Part shown: positions 25,297 to 33,984 of the stretch, one piece after another
Numbering within the stretch: position 1 is the stretch's first letter
Layout: the number at the start of each line of letters is the position of its first letter
Made by a program: the position numbers and the translations under genes
From: Bradyrhizobium neotropicale
GTDB taxonomy: Bacteria > Pseudomonadota > Alphaproteobacteria > Rhizobiales > Xanthobacteraceae
Length of the DNA stretch: 51,512 nucleotides
NCBI RefSeq assembly: GCF_001641695.1
Contig: NZ_LSEF01000122.1
Coordinates: forward strand, 1-51,512
Reading direction: 5' to 3'
Notes under the pieces: model-generated
The model's input: the letters and a program-made list of their open reading frames with translations, nothing else
What the model was told of the DNA's origin: nothing
Databases searched by the model: none

Positions 25297-25878
25297 ATGT
25301 CGTCCTATGACATCCGCAAGACCGCGCTCAGCGTCGAAACGGTCTGGCATGAGCGCGGTCCGCGGCTGGAGAAGCCGCTCTTGGTCGGGACGACCGTTGC
25401 GGTCGTCGCCAATCCCTTCGCGGGCCGCTACGAGCCGGACTTGATGCCGTTTCAAGCGTCGTTGCGCGAGCTCGGTCGCGAGCTTGCGAGCGCGTTGATC
25501 GCGCAGCTCGGCGGCGCCGAGCGCATCGAAGCCTATGGCAAGGGCATCATCATCGGCGAGGACGGCGAACTTGAGCACGGCGCCGTCTGGCACGAAGCCG
25601 GCGGCCAAGGCATGCGCGAGCTGCTGGGGCAACCCAAGGCCGTTGTTCCGGCGGCAAAGACCATCGGCGGTCCCGGCACGCGCCTGATGGTCCCGATCGG
25701 CCATATCCATGCCTGTTACGTGCGCAGTCATTTCGGGACGGCGGAGATGACGCTCTGGGATGCGCCAAGACGCAACGAGATCGCTTTCGGCCTGGTGATG
25801 GCGACTGGCGGCCGACCTCATGCGCGGATTGGCGGACTTGCCGCATCGGATATCTCGGTGCACGACGGACAGCGCTGA
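25297..25878 (+). CDS. DUF1185 (amino acid synthesis family) protein
   Basis: A 193-residue protein with YGKGIIIGEDGELEHGAVWH, GTRLMVPIGHIHACYVRSHF and RRNEIAFGLVMATGGRPHAR, the blocks of DUF1185, a family labelled 'amino acid synthesis' that is mostly found beside aromatic or heterocycle catabolic genes. It starts six bases after the FAH stop, so the two are translated from one message. No enzymatic role is established; conserved His and Glu residues make a catalytic function possible. Confidence 0.8.
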   Translation: MSSYDIRKTALSVETVWHERGPRLEKPLLVGTTVAVVANPFAGRYEPDLMPFQASLRELGRELASALIAQLGGAERIEAYGKGIIIGEDGELEHGAVWHEAGGQGMRELLGQPKAVVPAAKTIGGPGTRLMVPIGHIHACYVRSHFGTAEMTLWDAPRRNEIAFGLVMATGGRPHARIGGLAASDISVHDGQR

Positions 25879-25948
25879 GGCTTGATGGCGACCACCGCCT
25901 TGAAGCACACGGAACCAGGCATTCATGGCGCCAGCCAGATTTAACGAC

Positions 25949-25974
25949 AAGGCGCCGGTTCATTCCGGCGCCTT
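25949..25974. terminator. Bidirectional hairpin between DUF1185 and RidA genes
   Basis: AAGGCGCCGG and CCGGCGCCTT form a perfect 10-bp stem around the loop TTCATT, between two convergent genes. No T-tract on either side, so termination strength is uncertain, but the position fits a shared terminator. Confidence 0.65.
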
Positions 25975-26004
25975 GCGCCCTGTCTGAGGGGCCCAGGCCA
26001 AGAC

Positions 26005-26499
26005 CTATTTGGCTGTTGCCGCGATCACATCAACCTCGATCATCATACCCGGCCAGGCCAATTGGCTGACGGCCACGAATGTGCCCGCGGGCTGGGTCGA
26101 CCCGGCGAAGACCTCGCCGCGGCACTTTCCCGCTTCCGGAAAGCTCCTGATATCGGTGACGAAGGTGGTGGCCTTGATGACATCGTTCAGGGTGCCACCC
26201 TGCTTCTCCAGGATGCGCTTGATCTTATCCCAGGCGTACCTGCACTGCGCGCCGAAGTCGCCGACATGCTTGATCGCTCCGCCCGAGGTTGTCGCTTCGT
26301 CTTCGGCACCGATACCGCCAAGAAACAACAGTCGTCCCGGATTCTTCACGGTCACCACTTCTGAAAAGCGGCCCTTGGCCCATTCACTATAGTTGTAGCT
26401 CTGTTTTTCGTAGCCGCCTGCGTCCTGCGCTACGGCTTGCGAAGCGACGGCTACGAAAAGCAACGCCGCTCCGGTCAAGTTCGAAAGTGCTGGTCTCAT
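26005..26499 (-). CDS. Exported RidA/YjgF-family protein
   Basis: A 164-residue protein with a signal peptide (SNLTGAALLFVAVASQAVAQ) before a RidA fold: LLFLGGIGAEDE, IKRILEKQGGTLNDVIKATT and the C-terminal MIEVDVIAATAK. RidA proteins remove reactive enamines or hydrolyse imines; many RidA-like paralogues of unclear role exist. The usual RidA Arg in the C-terminal region is not evident at the expected site, so imine deaminase activity is doubtful. It is convergent with the GntR cluster and may belong to it. Confidence 0.85.
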   Translation of the reverse strand: MRPALSNLTGAALLFVAVASQAVAQDAGGYEKQSYNYSEWAKGRFSEVVTVKNPGRLLFLGGIGAEDEATTSGGAIKHVGDFGAQCRYAWDKIKRILEKQGGTLNDVIKATTFVTDIRSFPEAGKCRGEVFAGSTQPAGTFVAVSQLAWPGMMIEVDVIAATAK

Positions 26500-27237
26500 C
26501 CGAGTTACCCCAATTCCAATGCGATATTGTACGACGTCATTTGCGACGACGCGCGATCACGCACTCTTTCGTGGGGACAACCGCCTCACAATCAATAGTT
26601 TCTTCGCAATCGACAAGCTGCGCTTAATGATCTGCACGCGGCGCACACATTCCTCACGGCGCACTGCTCATTTTACTGAACGTGTCTTTGATCTGAATAA
26701 AGGATCGTCGCAAGGGCCGTGACTATTCAACCAGCACTGAAAAAGCTGGAGTTAACTCGCTGTCATCGCTTCCGAGACAGCAATCGGAAGTGCTTCGCTT
26801 AATTATGCCGGGCTTGTCACTGGGACGTCCGGCCTAGGACAGATCTCTATAGCCGCCACCTCCAAGCGCCATCGCGCCAAGCCAACAGCTCCCTTCTGTC
26901 CAAGTCTGTTGCAAGAAACTCAACGCCCATCTTTTGCGCGCCAAATGGGTGACTGAGCAGGGACGTCAGCCTGACAGGAGAGCATCGGCTCACAGGCTCC
27001 CCGGACTTTCACACTTCGGCTTTGATACGACTAAATGAAAGAATCATGCGGCGTTGGGACAGTACGACTGTCGGACTACATTCGCTTGCATGAGAAGAAG
27101 TTTGAGCGTTGAATTTGCGCCACTCCCGCAAGTGTTTTTTCGTGCCTGAGGTTTCGCCGATGAAGCGATGAAGAGACGCGCATCCTTCTGCGCGCACCGG
27201 CCGGCACTGTCGATAGCCAACAAGAGGGAGGAGAGCA
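26500..27237. other. 738-bp intergenic region
   Basis: Two diverging genes (the RidA-like gene and the amidohydrolase) are separated by 738 bp. I found no credible gene, tRNA or tandem repeat on either strand. The stretch 26690-26760 reads TIQPALKKLE in one frame, which recalls a LysR/MarR helix but is too short to assign. The last 20 bases hold the strong ribosome site of the amidohydrolase. Base composition around 26500-26700 is lower in GC than the genes beside it. Confidence 0.45.
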
Positions 27238-28746
27238 ATGAGCACTTGGCTTAGTGAGCGAGAACGACGTCTCGTCGCGGGCGCTGAATCGGCATTGGCG
27301 GCGATGCCGATTCCGACTCAGATCGTTTCCAACGGCGAGTATCTCCCGCCCCCGCAGAGTACTGTCCAGAAGCAGGTCGAGGCACGGATCAACGAGCTCG
27401 CCGACGTGAACGGAAAGCACCTCGGCTTGAGCCGCAGGCAGTTCCTGCACACGAGCTGCGGTATGGCGGCAGCGTTCCTCGCCATGAACGACATCTACGG
27501 CAATGTTTTCCAGGTCGCACCCGCCGAGGCCCGCGAGCCCGAGCTGATGCTGGCGCGTGCGCAAAGCCTCGCCGGCCAGTTCATCTTCGATGTCCAGACC
27601 CATTTCGTGCGCGACGACTTCGATCACAAGGAGCTTTTGGGGCTGGCGGACTTTGCGAGCCAGCACTGGAACCCAAAGATGAAGGAGGAAGGCGTCACCT
27701 CGCTCGCCCGCTACAAGTTCCAGAACTACGTGAAGGAGGTCTACTACGACAGCGACACCAACATGGCGCTCTTGAGCGGCGCGCCATTCGACGATCCGAG
27801 CTGGTGGCTCCTGTCCAACGAGCAGATCGTCAAGGCGCGAGAACTGATCAACGACTTCGCTGGATCGCGCCGCTTGCTGGCGCACAGCGTCATCACTCCC
27901 AAGCAGCCCGGCTGGATGGACGAGGTGGACAAGGCGATCGAGGTCTACAAGCCGGATTCCTGGAAGTCCTACACGATCGGCGACCCGCTGGCGCCCTCGA
28001 AGTTCCCATGGCGGCTTGACGACGAACAGGTGATGTATCCGTTCTACGAGAAGGCGGTGAAGGCCGGCATCAACACGCTGTGTATCCACAAGGGGCTGCT
28101 GCCGCCCGACTATGAGAAGTCGTTCGCCGGCGTGTGGGAGTACGCAAGCGCATGGGACATCGGAAAGGCCGCGAAAGACTGGCCGCAGATGAACTTCGTG
28201 ATCTATCACTCGGCGCTGCGGCCGTTTCTCGAGCTGCCGGACAAGGCATGGGCGGAGTTCGAGCAGACCGGCCGCATCCAGTGGGCCTCGGATCTCGCGG
28301 AAATCCCGCAGAAGTTCGGCGTCACCAATGTCTATGCCGAGTTAGGTACGTCCTTTGCCAACTCGGCGGTGGCACATCCGAAGTTCTGCGCCGCGCTGGT
28401 CGGCACGCTGATCAAGGGCATGGGGATCGATCACGTCATGTGGGGCACCGACTCGGTCTGGTACGGTTCACCGCAGTGGCAGATCGAGGCGCTGCGCAGG
28501 CTCGAAATCCCGGAGGACATGCAGAAGAAGTACGGCTTTGTGCCGCTCGGCGACGCCAACAGCGCCACCAAGCAGCTGATCTTCGCGGGCAACGCAACCA
28601 GGTTCTACAAGATCAAGCTGAAGGCGGCCGTCAACACGAGGATGCCGGCCTTTTCCGAGGACCGCCTCGCGGCGCTCAGGAACGAGTACACGCAAGCGGC
28701 GAACCAACCCTCGAACCTGCGCTACGGCTACGTTCGCGCCGCCTGA
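27238..28746 (+). CDS. Amidohydrolase-2 family protein with internal Tat-like motif
   Basis: A 502-residue TIM-barrel hydrolase/decarboxylase. After a long N-terminal segment (about 1-60) there is a twin-arginine motif SRRQFLHTSCGMAAAFLA, then FDVQTHFVRDDFDH, CIHKGLLPPDYE, FVIYHSALRPFLE and HVMWGTDSVWYGSPQWQ, where the His and Asp residues are typical amidohydrolase-2 metal ligands. GGGAGGAG precedes the ATG at optimal spacing, supporting the long form. If exported by Tat, it would need an unusually long n-region. The SDR gene 143 bp downstream probably works with it. Family members include resorcylate-type decarboxylases. Confidence 0.85.
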   Translation: MSTWLSERERRLVAGAESALAAMPIPTQIVSNGEYLPPPQSTVQKQVEARINELADVNGKHLGLSRRQFLHTSCGMAAAFLAMNDIYGNVFQVAPAEAREPELMLARAQSLAGQFIFDVQTHFVRDDFDHKELLGLADFASQHWNPKMKEEGVTSLARYKFQNYVKEVYYDSDTNMALLSGAPFDDPSWWLLSNEQIVKARELINDFAGSRRLLAHSVITPKQPGWMDEVDKAIEVYKPDSWKSYTIGDPLAPSKFPWRLDDEQVMYPFYEKAVKAGINTLCIHKGLLPPDYEKSFAGVWEYASAWDIGKAAKDWPQMNFVIYHSALRPFLELPDKAWAEFEQTGRIQWASDLAEIPQKFGVTNVYAELGTSFANSAVAHPKFCAALVGTLIKGMGIDHVMWGTDSVWYGSPQWQIEALRRLEIPEDMQKKYGFVPLGDANSATKQLIFAGNATRFYKIKLKAAVNTRMPAFSEDRLAALRNEYTQAANQPSNLRYGYVRAA

Positions 28747-28889
28747 GTGCCAATGGCTGCGTCAGCGGCGGGCGCGCAAGCCTTCGCCGGTGCAGGGGAC
28801 GCGGATAGTCTTGAGTGTTGTACCCCGCCCTCACGCGCAAGCGGGGAGTGAGCCCAATTGCTCGGTGCATCCCTTACAGGAGTCCTCCA

Positions 28890-29759
28890 ATGTCATTCCT
28901 CAAAGGCAAGACGCTGTTTATCTCCGGCGCGAGCCGCGGCATTGGGCTTGCGATCGCGCTGCGCGCGGCACACGACGGCGCCAATATCGCGATCGCCGCG
29001 AAGACCGCGGAGCCGCATCCGAAGCTCAAGGGCACCATCTTTACCGCCGCCGACGAGGTGCGCGCGGCCGGCGGCCAGGCGCTGCCAGTCATCTGCGACA
29101 TTCGCGATGAGGCTCAGGTGATCGCAGCCGTTGACAAGACCGTCGCCGAATTCGGCGGCATCGATGTCTGCGTCAACAATGCCAGCGCCATTAGCCTGAC
29201 CGACTCCCAGGCAACCGATATGAAGCGGTTCGACCTGATGATGGGCATCAACACCCGCGGAACTTTCATGGTGTCGAAATACTGCATCCCGCACCTGACG
29301 AAGGCCGAAAACCCGCACGTCCTGATGTTGTCGCCGCCGCTCGACATGAAGGCGAAGTGGTTCGAGCGCTCCACCGCCTACACCCTGGCGAAGTTCGGCA
29401 TGAGCATGTGCGTGTTGGGACTATCGGCCGAACTGAAGAATGCGGGCGTCGCAGTCAACGCGCTGTGGCCGCGCACTACGATCGCTACCGCCGCGGTCGG
29501 CAATCTCTTGGGGGGCGATGCCATGATGCGCGCGAGCCGCACGCCCGAGATCATGGGAGATGCGGCTTATGTCATCTTCACGAAGCCGTCGCGCGAGTTC
29601 ACCGGGCAATTCTGTATCGATGACAAGCTGCTCTATGCCAGCGGAGTGCGTGATTTTGACCGCTATCGCGTCGATGCCTCGGTCCCGTTGGCGTCGGACT
29701 TCTTCGTACCCGACGATGACGTACCGCCGCCCGGTGTCACGGTAATGCCCCTGCGCTAG
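28890..29759 (+). CDS. HSDL2-like short-chain dehydrogenase/reductase
   Basis: A 289-residue SDR. Motifs: SGASRGIG (12-19), NNAS (96-99), Ser148, and YTLAK (Tyr164, Lys168). The phrase SRGIGLAIALRAAHDGANIA and the late FTGQFCIDD follow hydroxysteroid dehydrogenase-like 2 proteins. The start follows ACAGGAGTCCTCCA, a good ribosome site. It lies downstream of the amidohydrolase in the same direction. The substrate is unknown; oxidoreduction of an acyl or aromatic-derived alcohol is plausible. Confidence 0.87.
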   Translation: MSFLKGKTLFISGASRGIGLAIALRAAHDGANIAIAAKTAEPHPKLKGTIFTAADEVRAAGGQALPVICDIRDEAQVIAAVDKTVAEFGGIDVCVNNASAISLTDSQATDMKRFDLMMGINTRGTFMVSKYCIPHLTKAENPHVLMLSPPLDMKAKWFERSTAYTLAKFGMSMCVLGLSAELKNAGVAVNALWPRTTIATAAVGNLLGGDAMMRASRTPEIMGDAAYVIFTKPSREFTGQFCIDDKLLYASGVRDFDRYRVDASVPLASDFFVPDDDVPPPGVTVMPLR

Positions 29760-29794
29760 GCCGGCGCGTTTGCCGACGCATCCACGTCGGCTAG

Positions 29795-30104
29795 GGGCAA
29801 AGACGCGAACGGCGAGGCGCAAGAGCCCAGTGGGACGTAGCCCCAGGTCACGCGCGGCTTCGGTTGCGGCGACGAGCTCCTCGAAAGCGGGCCTTGCGCG
29901 CGAAAGAAATCGTTCACCAGCTTCGGTCAGGCCCACGCTGCGCGTTGTGCGGATGAAGAGTGCGGCGCCGAGGCGCGCTTCGAGTGCGCGTACCGCCTGG
30001 CTGATTGCCGAAGGAGTCAACGGCGCCGGATTGCGACTAAAATGCCTGCCGACGGCACGGTCGCTGCCGCTCCGCCACGAAAATTTCGGCATGTCCCGCT
30101 TCAA
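29795..30104 (-). pseudogene. LysR-family N-terminal fragment
   Basis: The fragment reads LTPSAISQAVRALEARLGAA, then LFIRTTRSVGLTEAGERFLS and ATEAARDLGLRPTGLLRLAV, the winged HTH and linker helix of a LysR regulator, and loses homology at the beginning of the effector domain. The first 30 codons (MKRDMPKFSWRSGSDRAVGR) are also disturbed relative to the family, as though short deletions occurred. The remaining frame runs on antisense to the SDR gene. It was probably the divergent regulator of that gene. Confidence 0.75.
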
Positions 30105-30319
30105 AGACGGCTGTCTAGATTGTACAATCTTTCGGCCCGTTTGAAGGCCTCTCGCTGTCCTCGATGGACCTGCGATGTCTTCAGCGAGTCATGCGCGACA
30201 GAGTTTCAACTGAGAAACCTCGTGCGCGTTGCCCGCGCGAGCGGTCGTGACGAGGGGCCAGTTGATGCAGCAGCCCGGCTAGGCGCGCGCGGAACCGCCG
30301 TGTGCTGTGGAAGTTGCCA

Positions 30320-30994
30320 ATGCGAGCGGAAGACCTTGAGGCCCTGCGTGAACACATGCTCGCGGTCATCGCCGCCAACGCCTTTGCGCTGCGTGACACA
30401 ATCGGAAAGACTGCTTTTGACGAACGGGTCATGATGGCCATGCGCAAAGTGCCGCGGCATGACTTTGTGCCAATCGAACTTCAGCCTTACGCGTATGCCA
30501 ATATTCCACTTCCAATCGGCTTCGAAAAAACGATCTCGCAGCCATTTATCGTCGCCCTAATGACCGATCTGCTCGACATCAAGGCCGACGATAGCGTTAT
30601 CGAAATCGGTACCGGTCTTGGCTATCAGGCCGCCATCCTCGCGCAGCTGGCCCGCAAGGTATACTCCGTGGAAATCATCGAAGAACCCGGCCAACAGGCG
30701 AAGCAACGACTCCGACAGCAGGGCTGCAGCAATGTCGAACTCAAGATTGCCGATGGCTATCACGGTTGGTCAGAGCACGCCCCTTTTGACAAGGTGATCG
30801 TGACGGCCGCTCCCGATCTCCTTCCTCCCCCGCTGATCCACCAATTGAAAGCGGGTGGGAAAATGGTCATACCGGCCGGCCTGCCCAATGCGCAGCAGCT
30901 CATTCTGGCCGAGAAGCTCGCCAACGGCAGAATGACAACAAAGGAGATTCTGCCCGTCCGGTTCTCTCAACTAGAGGGGACTGGGTCCGGCTGA
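30320..30994 (+). CDS. pcm: Protein-L-isoaspartate O-methyltransferase
   Basis: A 224-residue enzyme that methylates damaged isoaspartyl residues for repair. It has VPRHDFVPIELQPYAYANIP, the substrate loop GFEKTISQPFIVALMTDLL, the SAM motif VIEIGTGLGYQAAILAQLA and VTAAPDLLPPPLIHQLKAGG. The ATG at 30320 follows GGAAG at 6 bases; another ATG 18 bases earlier is in frame but has no ribosome site. It stands alone, upstream of small membrane protein genes; its usual neighbours surE and nlpD are not here, so it may be an accessory copy. Confidence 0.9.
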   Translation: MRAEDLEALREHMLAVIAANAFALRDTIGKTAFDERVMMAMRKVPRHDFVPIELQPYAYANIPLPIGFEKTISQPFIVALMTDLLDIKADDSVIEIGTGLGYQAAILAQLARKVYSVEIIEEPGQQAKQRLRQQGCSNVELKIADGYHGWSEHAPFDKVIVTAAPDLLPPPLIHQLKAGGKMVIPAGLPNAQQLILAEKLANGRMTTKEILPVRFSQLEGTGSG

Positions 30995-31035
30995 TGATCG
31001 GCCCGGTGGCGCATCCGTAACGGAGCATGGCCACA

Positions 31036-31200
31036 ATGACACCCTCGCTACCCACGACACGTCGCGCGTCCCTTTCTAGCCTTGGATTTGAGATCGTTCA
31101 CGGTGGTGAGGAATTCACGAGCTTCCTGGCGGGAAAACGCTTTCTGCGCCGCAAGAGTAGAAGGAGACCGGCAATGCTCAGACCGGAGGCAACTAGGTGA
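31036..31200 (+). CDS. Possible 54-residue basic protein overlapping the next gene
   Basis: An ATG with GGAG nine bases upstream opens a 54-codon frame rich in Arg and Ser (MTPSLPTTRRASLSSLGFE ... FLRRKSRRRPAMLRPEATR). Its TGA overlaps the GTG start of the next gene as GTGA, the classical arrangement of translational coupling. No homology was recognised, so it may be a leader peptide or chance frame. Confidence 0.3.
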   Translation: MTPSLPTTRRASLSSLGFEIVHGGEEFTSFLAGKRFLRRKSRRRPAMLRPEATR

Positions 31201-31586
31201 CCAGCTCGAAAACGATCGCCGGCCTGATCGGTCCCACACTCGTCGCGATCGCTGCTGGAATGTTGTTGAACATTGGCTCGTTCCCTGAGTTGGCTGAACA
31301 GGTCTCCCGCGATCCCGCGCTCATCTTCGTGTCCGGCATCCTCTTGTTCGTCGCAGGACTTGCCATTGTGCGCGCTCACAATCGCTGGACGATGGAATGG
31401 CCGGTGCTTGTGACCATCCTTGGCTGGCTGGCCATCCTCAGTGGCCTTGCACGAATGTTGTTCCCAACCCGCCTGGCCGCAATTGCCGGCGGAATTGGCC
31501 AGACCACCGGCGCGATCATTCCAGGAGCCATCGTGCTTCTGGGACTCGGCGCCTTCCTCTCGTTCAAGGCGTATCGACGTGATTGA
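31197..31586 (+). CDS. Four-helix small membrane protein of unknown function
   Basis: A 129-residue, strongly hydrophobic protein with about four transmembrane stretches: IAGLIGPTLVAIAAGMLL, ALIFVSGILLFVAGLAIV, PVLVTILGWLAILSGLARML and GAIIPGAIVLLGLGAFLSF. The start is a GTG with CCGGAGG at good distance, overlapping the stop of a possible 54-residue frame. It resembles small uncharacterised inner-membrane proteins common in alphaproteobacteria. No catalytic or binding motif is visible. The Kup gene begins 226 bp further on in the same direction. Confidence 0.75.
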   Translation: MTSSKTIAGLIGPTLVAIAAGMLLNIGSFPELAEQVSRDPALIFVSGILLFVAGLAIVRAHNRWTMEWPVLVTILGWLAILSGLARMLFPTRLAAIAGGIGQTTGAIIPGAIVLLGLGAFLSFKAYRRD

Positions 31587-31812
31587 GGCGCTCCCTTCCA
31601 GCGAGCGTTTTGATGACAGCCGCGGGTCATGAGCGAAAGTCGCGCCCGTGAGGGCGCCTTTCCGGTGTACCTCTGACAGCCGACGAGCCGACCGTGACTG
31701 CGTTGCTCAGCTCAGGGCCCAGTTGCGGACTCGTTATGAGCCATAGCGTTCACAAGCTTTTCAGCGCGCCATTTTCGTGCATACTTTCGGGACCGAGAGA
31801 AGGGACGTCCGG

Positions 31813-33720
31813 ATGACCCAGGCCCTTCAGACCGAGGTAATGCCGCGGCAGGATCCGCGAAGGCTGCCGGCCATTGCAGTGCTGACGGCACTCGGGGTCG
31901 TCTACGGCGATATCGGCACCAGCCCGCTCTATGGGTTGAAGCAGGCAATCGACTCCGGCGGAGGGCCCACGCCGGAAACGGTGATGGGTGTCGTCTCGCT
32001 CATCTTCTGGGCCCTCGTCCTGATCGTCGGGCTCAAATATGCTATTCTGATCCTGCGGGCGGATAATCGCGGCGAAGGCGGCATCGTGGCGCTGCTCGCG
32101 CTGCTCGATGCCAGGAATGCCCCTCGCGGAAGCCCGCGTGCCTCCCTGCTTATCGTCGGCCTGGTCGGAGCCGCGCTGCTCTATGGCGACGGAGTGATCA
32201 CGCCGGCGATCTCGGTGCTCAGCGCCGTCGAAGGCCTGAAGATAGACGCACCGGCGCTCGCGCCTGCTGTCGTTCCCGTCACCATTGCGATCCTCGTCGC
32301 TCTCTTTGTGGTCCAGCGGAAGGGAACCGAGTTCGTTGGTCGTATCTTCGGGCCGGTGATGCTCGTGTGGTTCGTCGCGATCGCCGTGTTGGGCATCAAG
32401 GGAATCCTGCAGAGCCCGGCCATCCTCGCCGCCATCAGCCCTCATCACGCCGTGCTCTATCTCACTCACGCCGGACCCGGCATTGCCTTCGCTGTGCTCG
32501 GCGCTGCCTTTTTGACGTTGACGGGCGGCGAAGCCATGTATGCCGATATGGGCCATTTTGGCCGACTGCCGATCCAGCTCGGATGGTTCGCGATCGTGTC
32601 GCCTGCGTTGATGCTCAACTATCTCGGTCAGGGAGGGCTGCTGCTGTCCGCCCCCCACACGGCTCAGAATCCGTTCTACCTGCTCGTACCTGGGTGGGCG
32701 CACTACCCGATGATTGCCTTCGCGACCCTCGCCACCGTGATCGCCTCGCAAGCGATCATCTCAGGCGCGTACTCCCTCACCCAGCAGGCGATGCAGCTCG
32801 GCTTCCTGCCTCGCATGCGGGTGCTGCACACGGCGAGCCACGAGAAGGGGCAGATCTACATACCTGTTGTGAACTGGCTGCTAGCCATTGGCACGCTCGC
32901 GGCCGTGCTTATCTTCGGCTCATCCGACGCACTCGGAGGAGCCTATGGCATCGCCGTCTCCCTGCTGATGGCGGTGACCACCGTGCTGGCGGCTCTCGTC
33001 GCCCTGAAATGGGGTTACAACCCGCTCCTGGTCGTGGCGGCGAACGGGTTCTTTCTTGTTATCGAGTTGGTTTTCGTTGCCGCGAACATGACGAAGCTGA
33101 TCGAAGGTGGCTGGTTTCCACTCCTGCTGGCGAGCGTGATTGCCTTCCTGATGCTGACGTGGCGCACGGGATGGCATTTACTTGAGCAGGAGCGCTCCAA
33201 GCTCCGCCAGCGAGAGGACGAGTTCATCGAGTGGGTCGTCAAGACGCCACCCATTCGGTTACCGGGAGCGGCGGCGATCTTTACCGCAGCGACCACTGGG
33301 ATCCCGCTCTGCCTGACCCATCACCTGCGGCACAATCGCGTGCTGCACGAGCGCGTGCTGTTCATCGCTTCGGTCAGCGTGGATGCGCCGCGGGTCGAAG
33401 CAGCCCACCGTATCAAGCTCGTGCCGGTCGGCGCCGGCATCACCCGCGTCCTATTCTATTTTGGCTTCATGGAATCACCGGACGTGATGGAAGGGCTGAA
33501 GCTCGCCTGCCTCGAGCCCGAGCTTCACGGCATCGATCCCGAGAACATCACCTATTATTTCAGGCGAGTGATGGTGATCGCCTCCAGTAAGGCGTCAGGC
33601 ATGGCGGTCTGGAGAAAATCCTTGTTCGCCACAATGCACCTCAACGCCAACCTGCCGGCGGCGTATTTCGGAGTTCCAACTGCCCAGGTCGTGGAGGTTG
33701 GTCTCGAGGTTGAGATTTAG
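31813..33720 (+). CDS. kup: Kup-family low-affinity potassium transporter
   Basis: A 635-residue K+ uptake protein of the inner membrane. The N-terminal signature AVLTALGVVYGDIGTSPLYG is followed by about 12 transmembrane helices (for example LIVGLVGAALLYGDGVITPA and FAVLGAAFLTLTGGEAMYAD) and a C-terminal cytoplasmic domain. The ATG after AAGGGACG was preferred to one 36 bases upstream with no ribosome site. Rhizobia usually carry several kup genes; this is a stand-alone copy. Confidence 0.95.
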   Translation: MTQALQTEVMPRQDPRRLPAIAVLTALGVVYGDIGTSPLYGLKQAIDSGGGPTPETVMGVVSLIFWALVLIVGLKYAILILRADNRGEGGIVALLALLDARNAPRGSPRASLLIVGLVGAALLYGDGVITPAISVLSAVEGLKIDAPALAPAVVPVTIAILVALFVVQRKGTEFVGRIFGPVMLVWFVAIAVLGIKGILQSPAILAAISPHHAVLYLTHAGPGIAFAVLGAAFLTLTGGEAMYADMGHFGRLPIQLGWFAIVSPALMLNYLGQGGLLLSAPHTAQNPFYLLVPGWAHYPMIAFATLATVIASQAIISGAYSLTQQAMQLGFLPRMRVLHTASHEKGQIYIPVVNWLLAIGTLAAVLIFGSSDALGGAYGIAVSLLMAVTTVLAALVALKWGYNPLLVVAANGFFLVIELVFVAANMTKLIEGGWFPLLLASVIAFLMLTWRTGWHLLEQERSKLRQREDEFIEWVVKTPPIRLPGAAAIFTAATTGIPLCLTHHLRHNRVLHERVLFIASVSVDAPRVEAAHRIKLVPVGAGITRVLFYFGFMESPDVMEGLKLACLEPELHGIDPENITYYFRRVMVIASSKASGMAVWRKSLFATMHLNANLPAAYFGVPTAQVVEVGLEVEI

Positions 33721-33984
33721 TGCCGATGACTGCGAAGATGATCTCGGCCCCCATCGATCCGCAGCGCGGCACCCTCGATCTGCGCGATCTCAACTAGCGG
33801 CGCCCCGCGTGGACCAAGGCCTCGCTATCCTGGATGCAACGTTCATGCAGGCGTCGACCATCAAGTCTCGCAGGCGCGCGTACTGACAGGAAGGCGAAGG
33901 AGCCGAGAGCACGCCGTGCCCTCCGATCGTCTTGCAGAGCGTTTGTCTGGCAAGAAGCTGGGGTAGCATTTCGAGCTTCATCTC

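Noticed and set aside
23602..25950. 782-codon minus-strand open frame
   Set aside because: It covers GntR, FAH and DUF1185 genes on the other strand, each with clear domains; the antisense product shows no family features.
26690..26800. Possible LysR/MarR helix fragment (TIQPALKKLE)
   Set aside because: Only about ten suggestive residues, no flanking similarity in any frame.
31813..33720. Antisense frame over kup read as a separate protein
   Set aside because: The product is composed mainly of charged residues and mirrors the hydrophobic codons of Kup.
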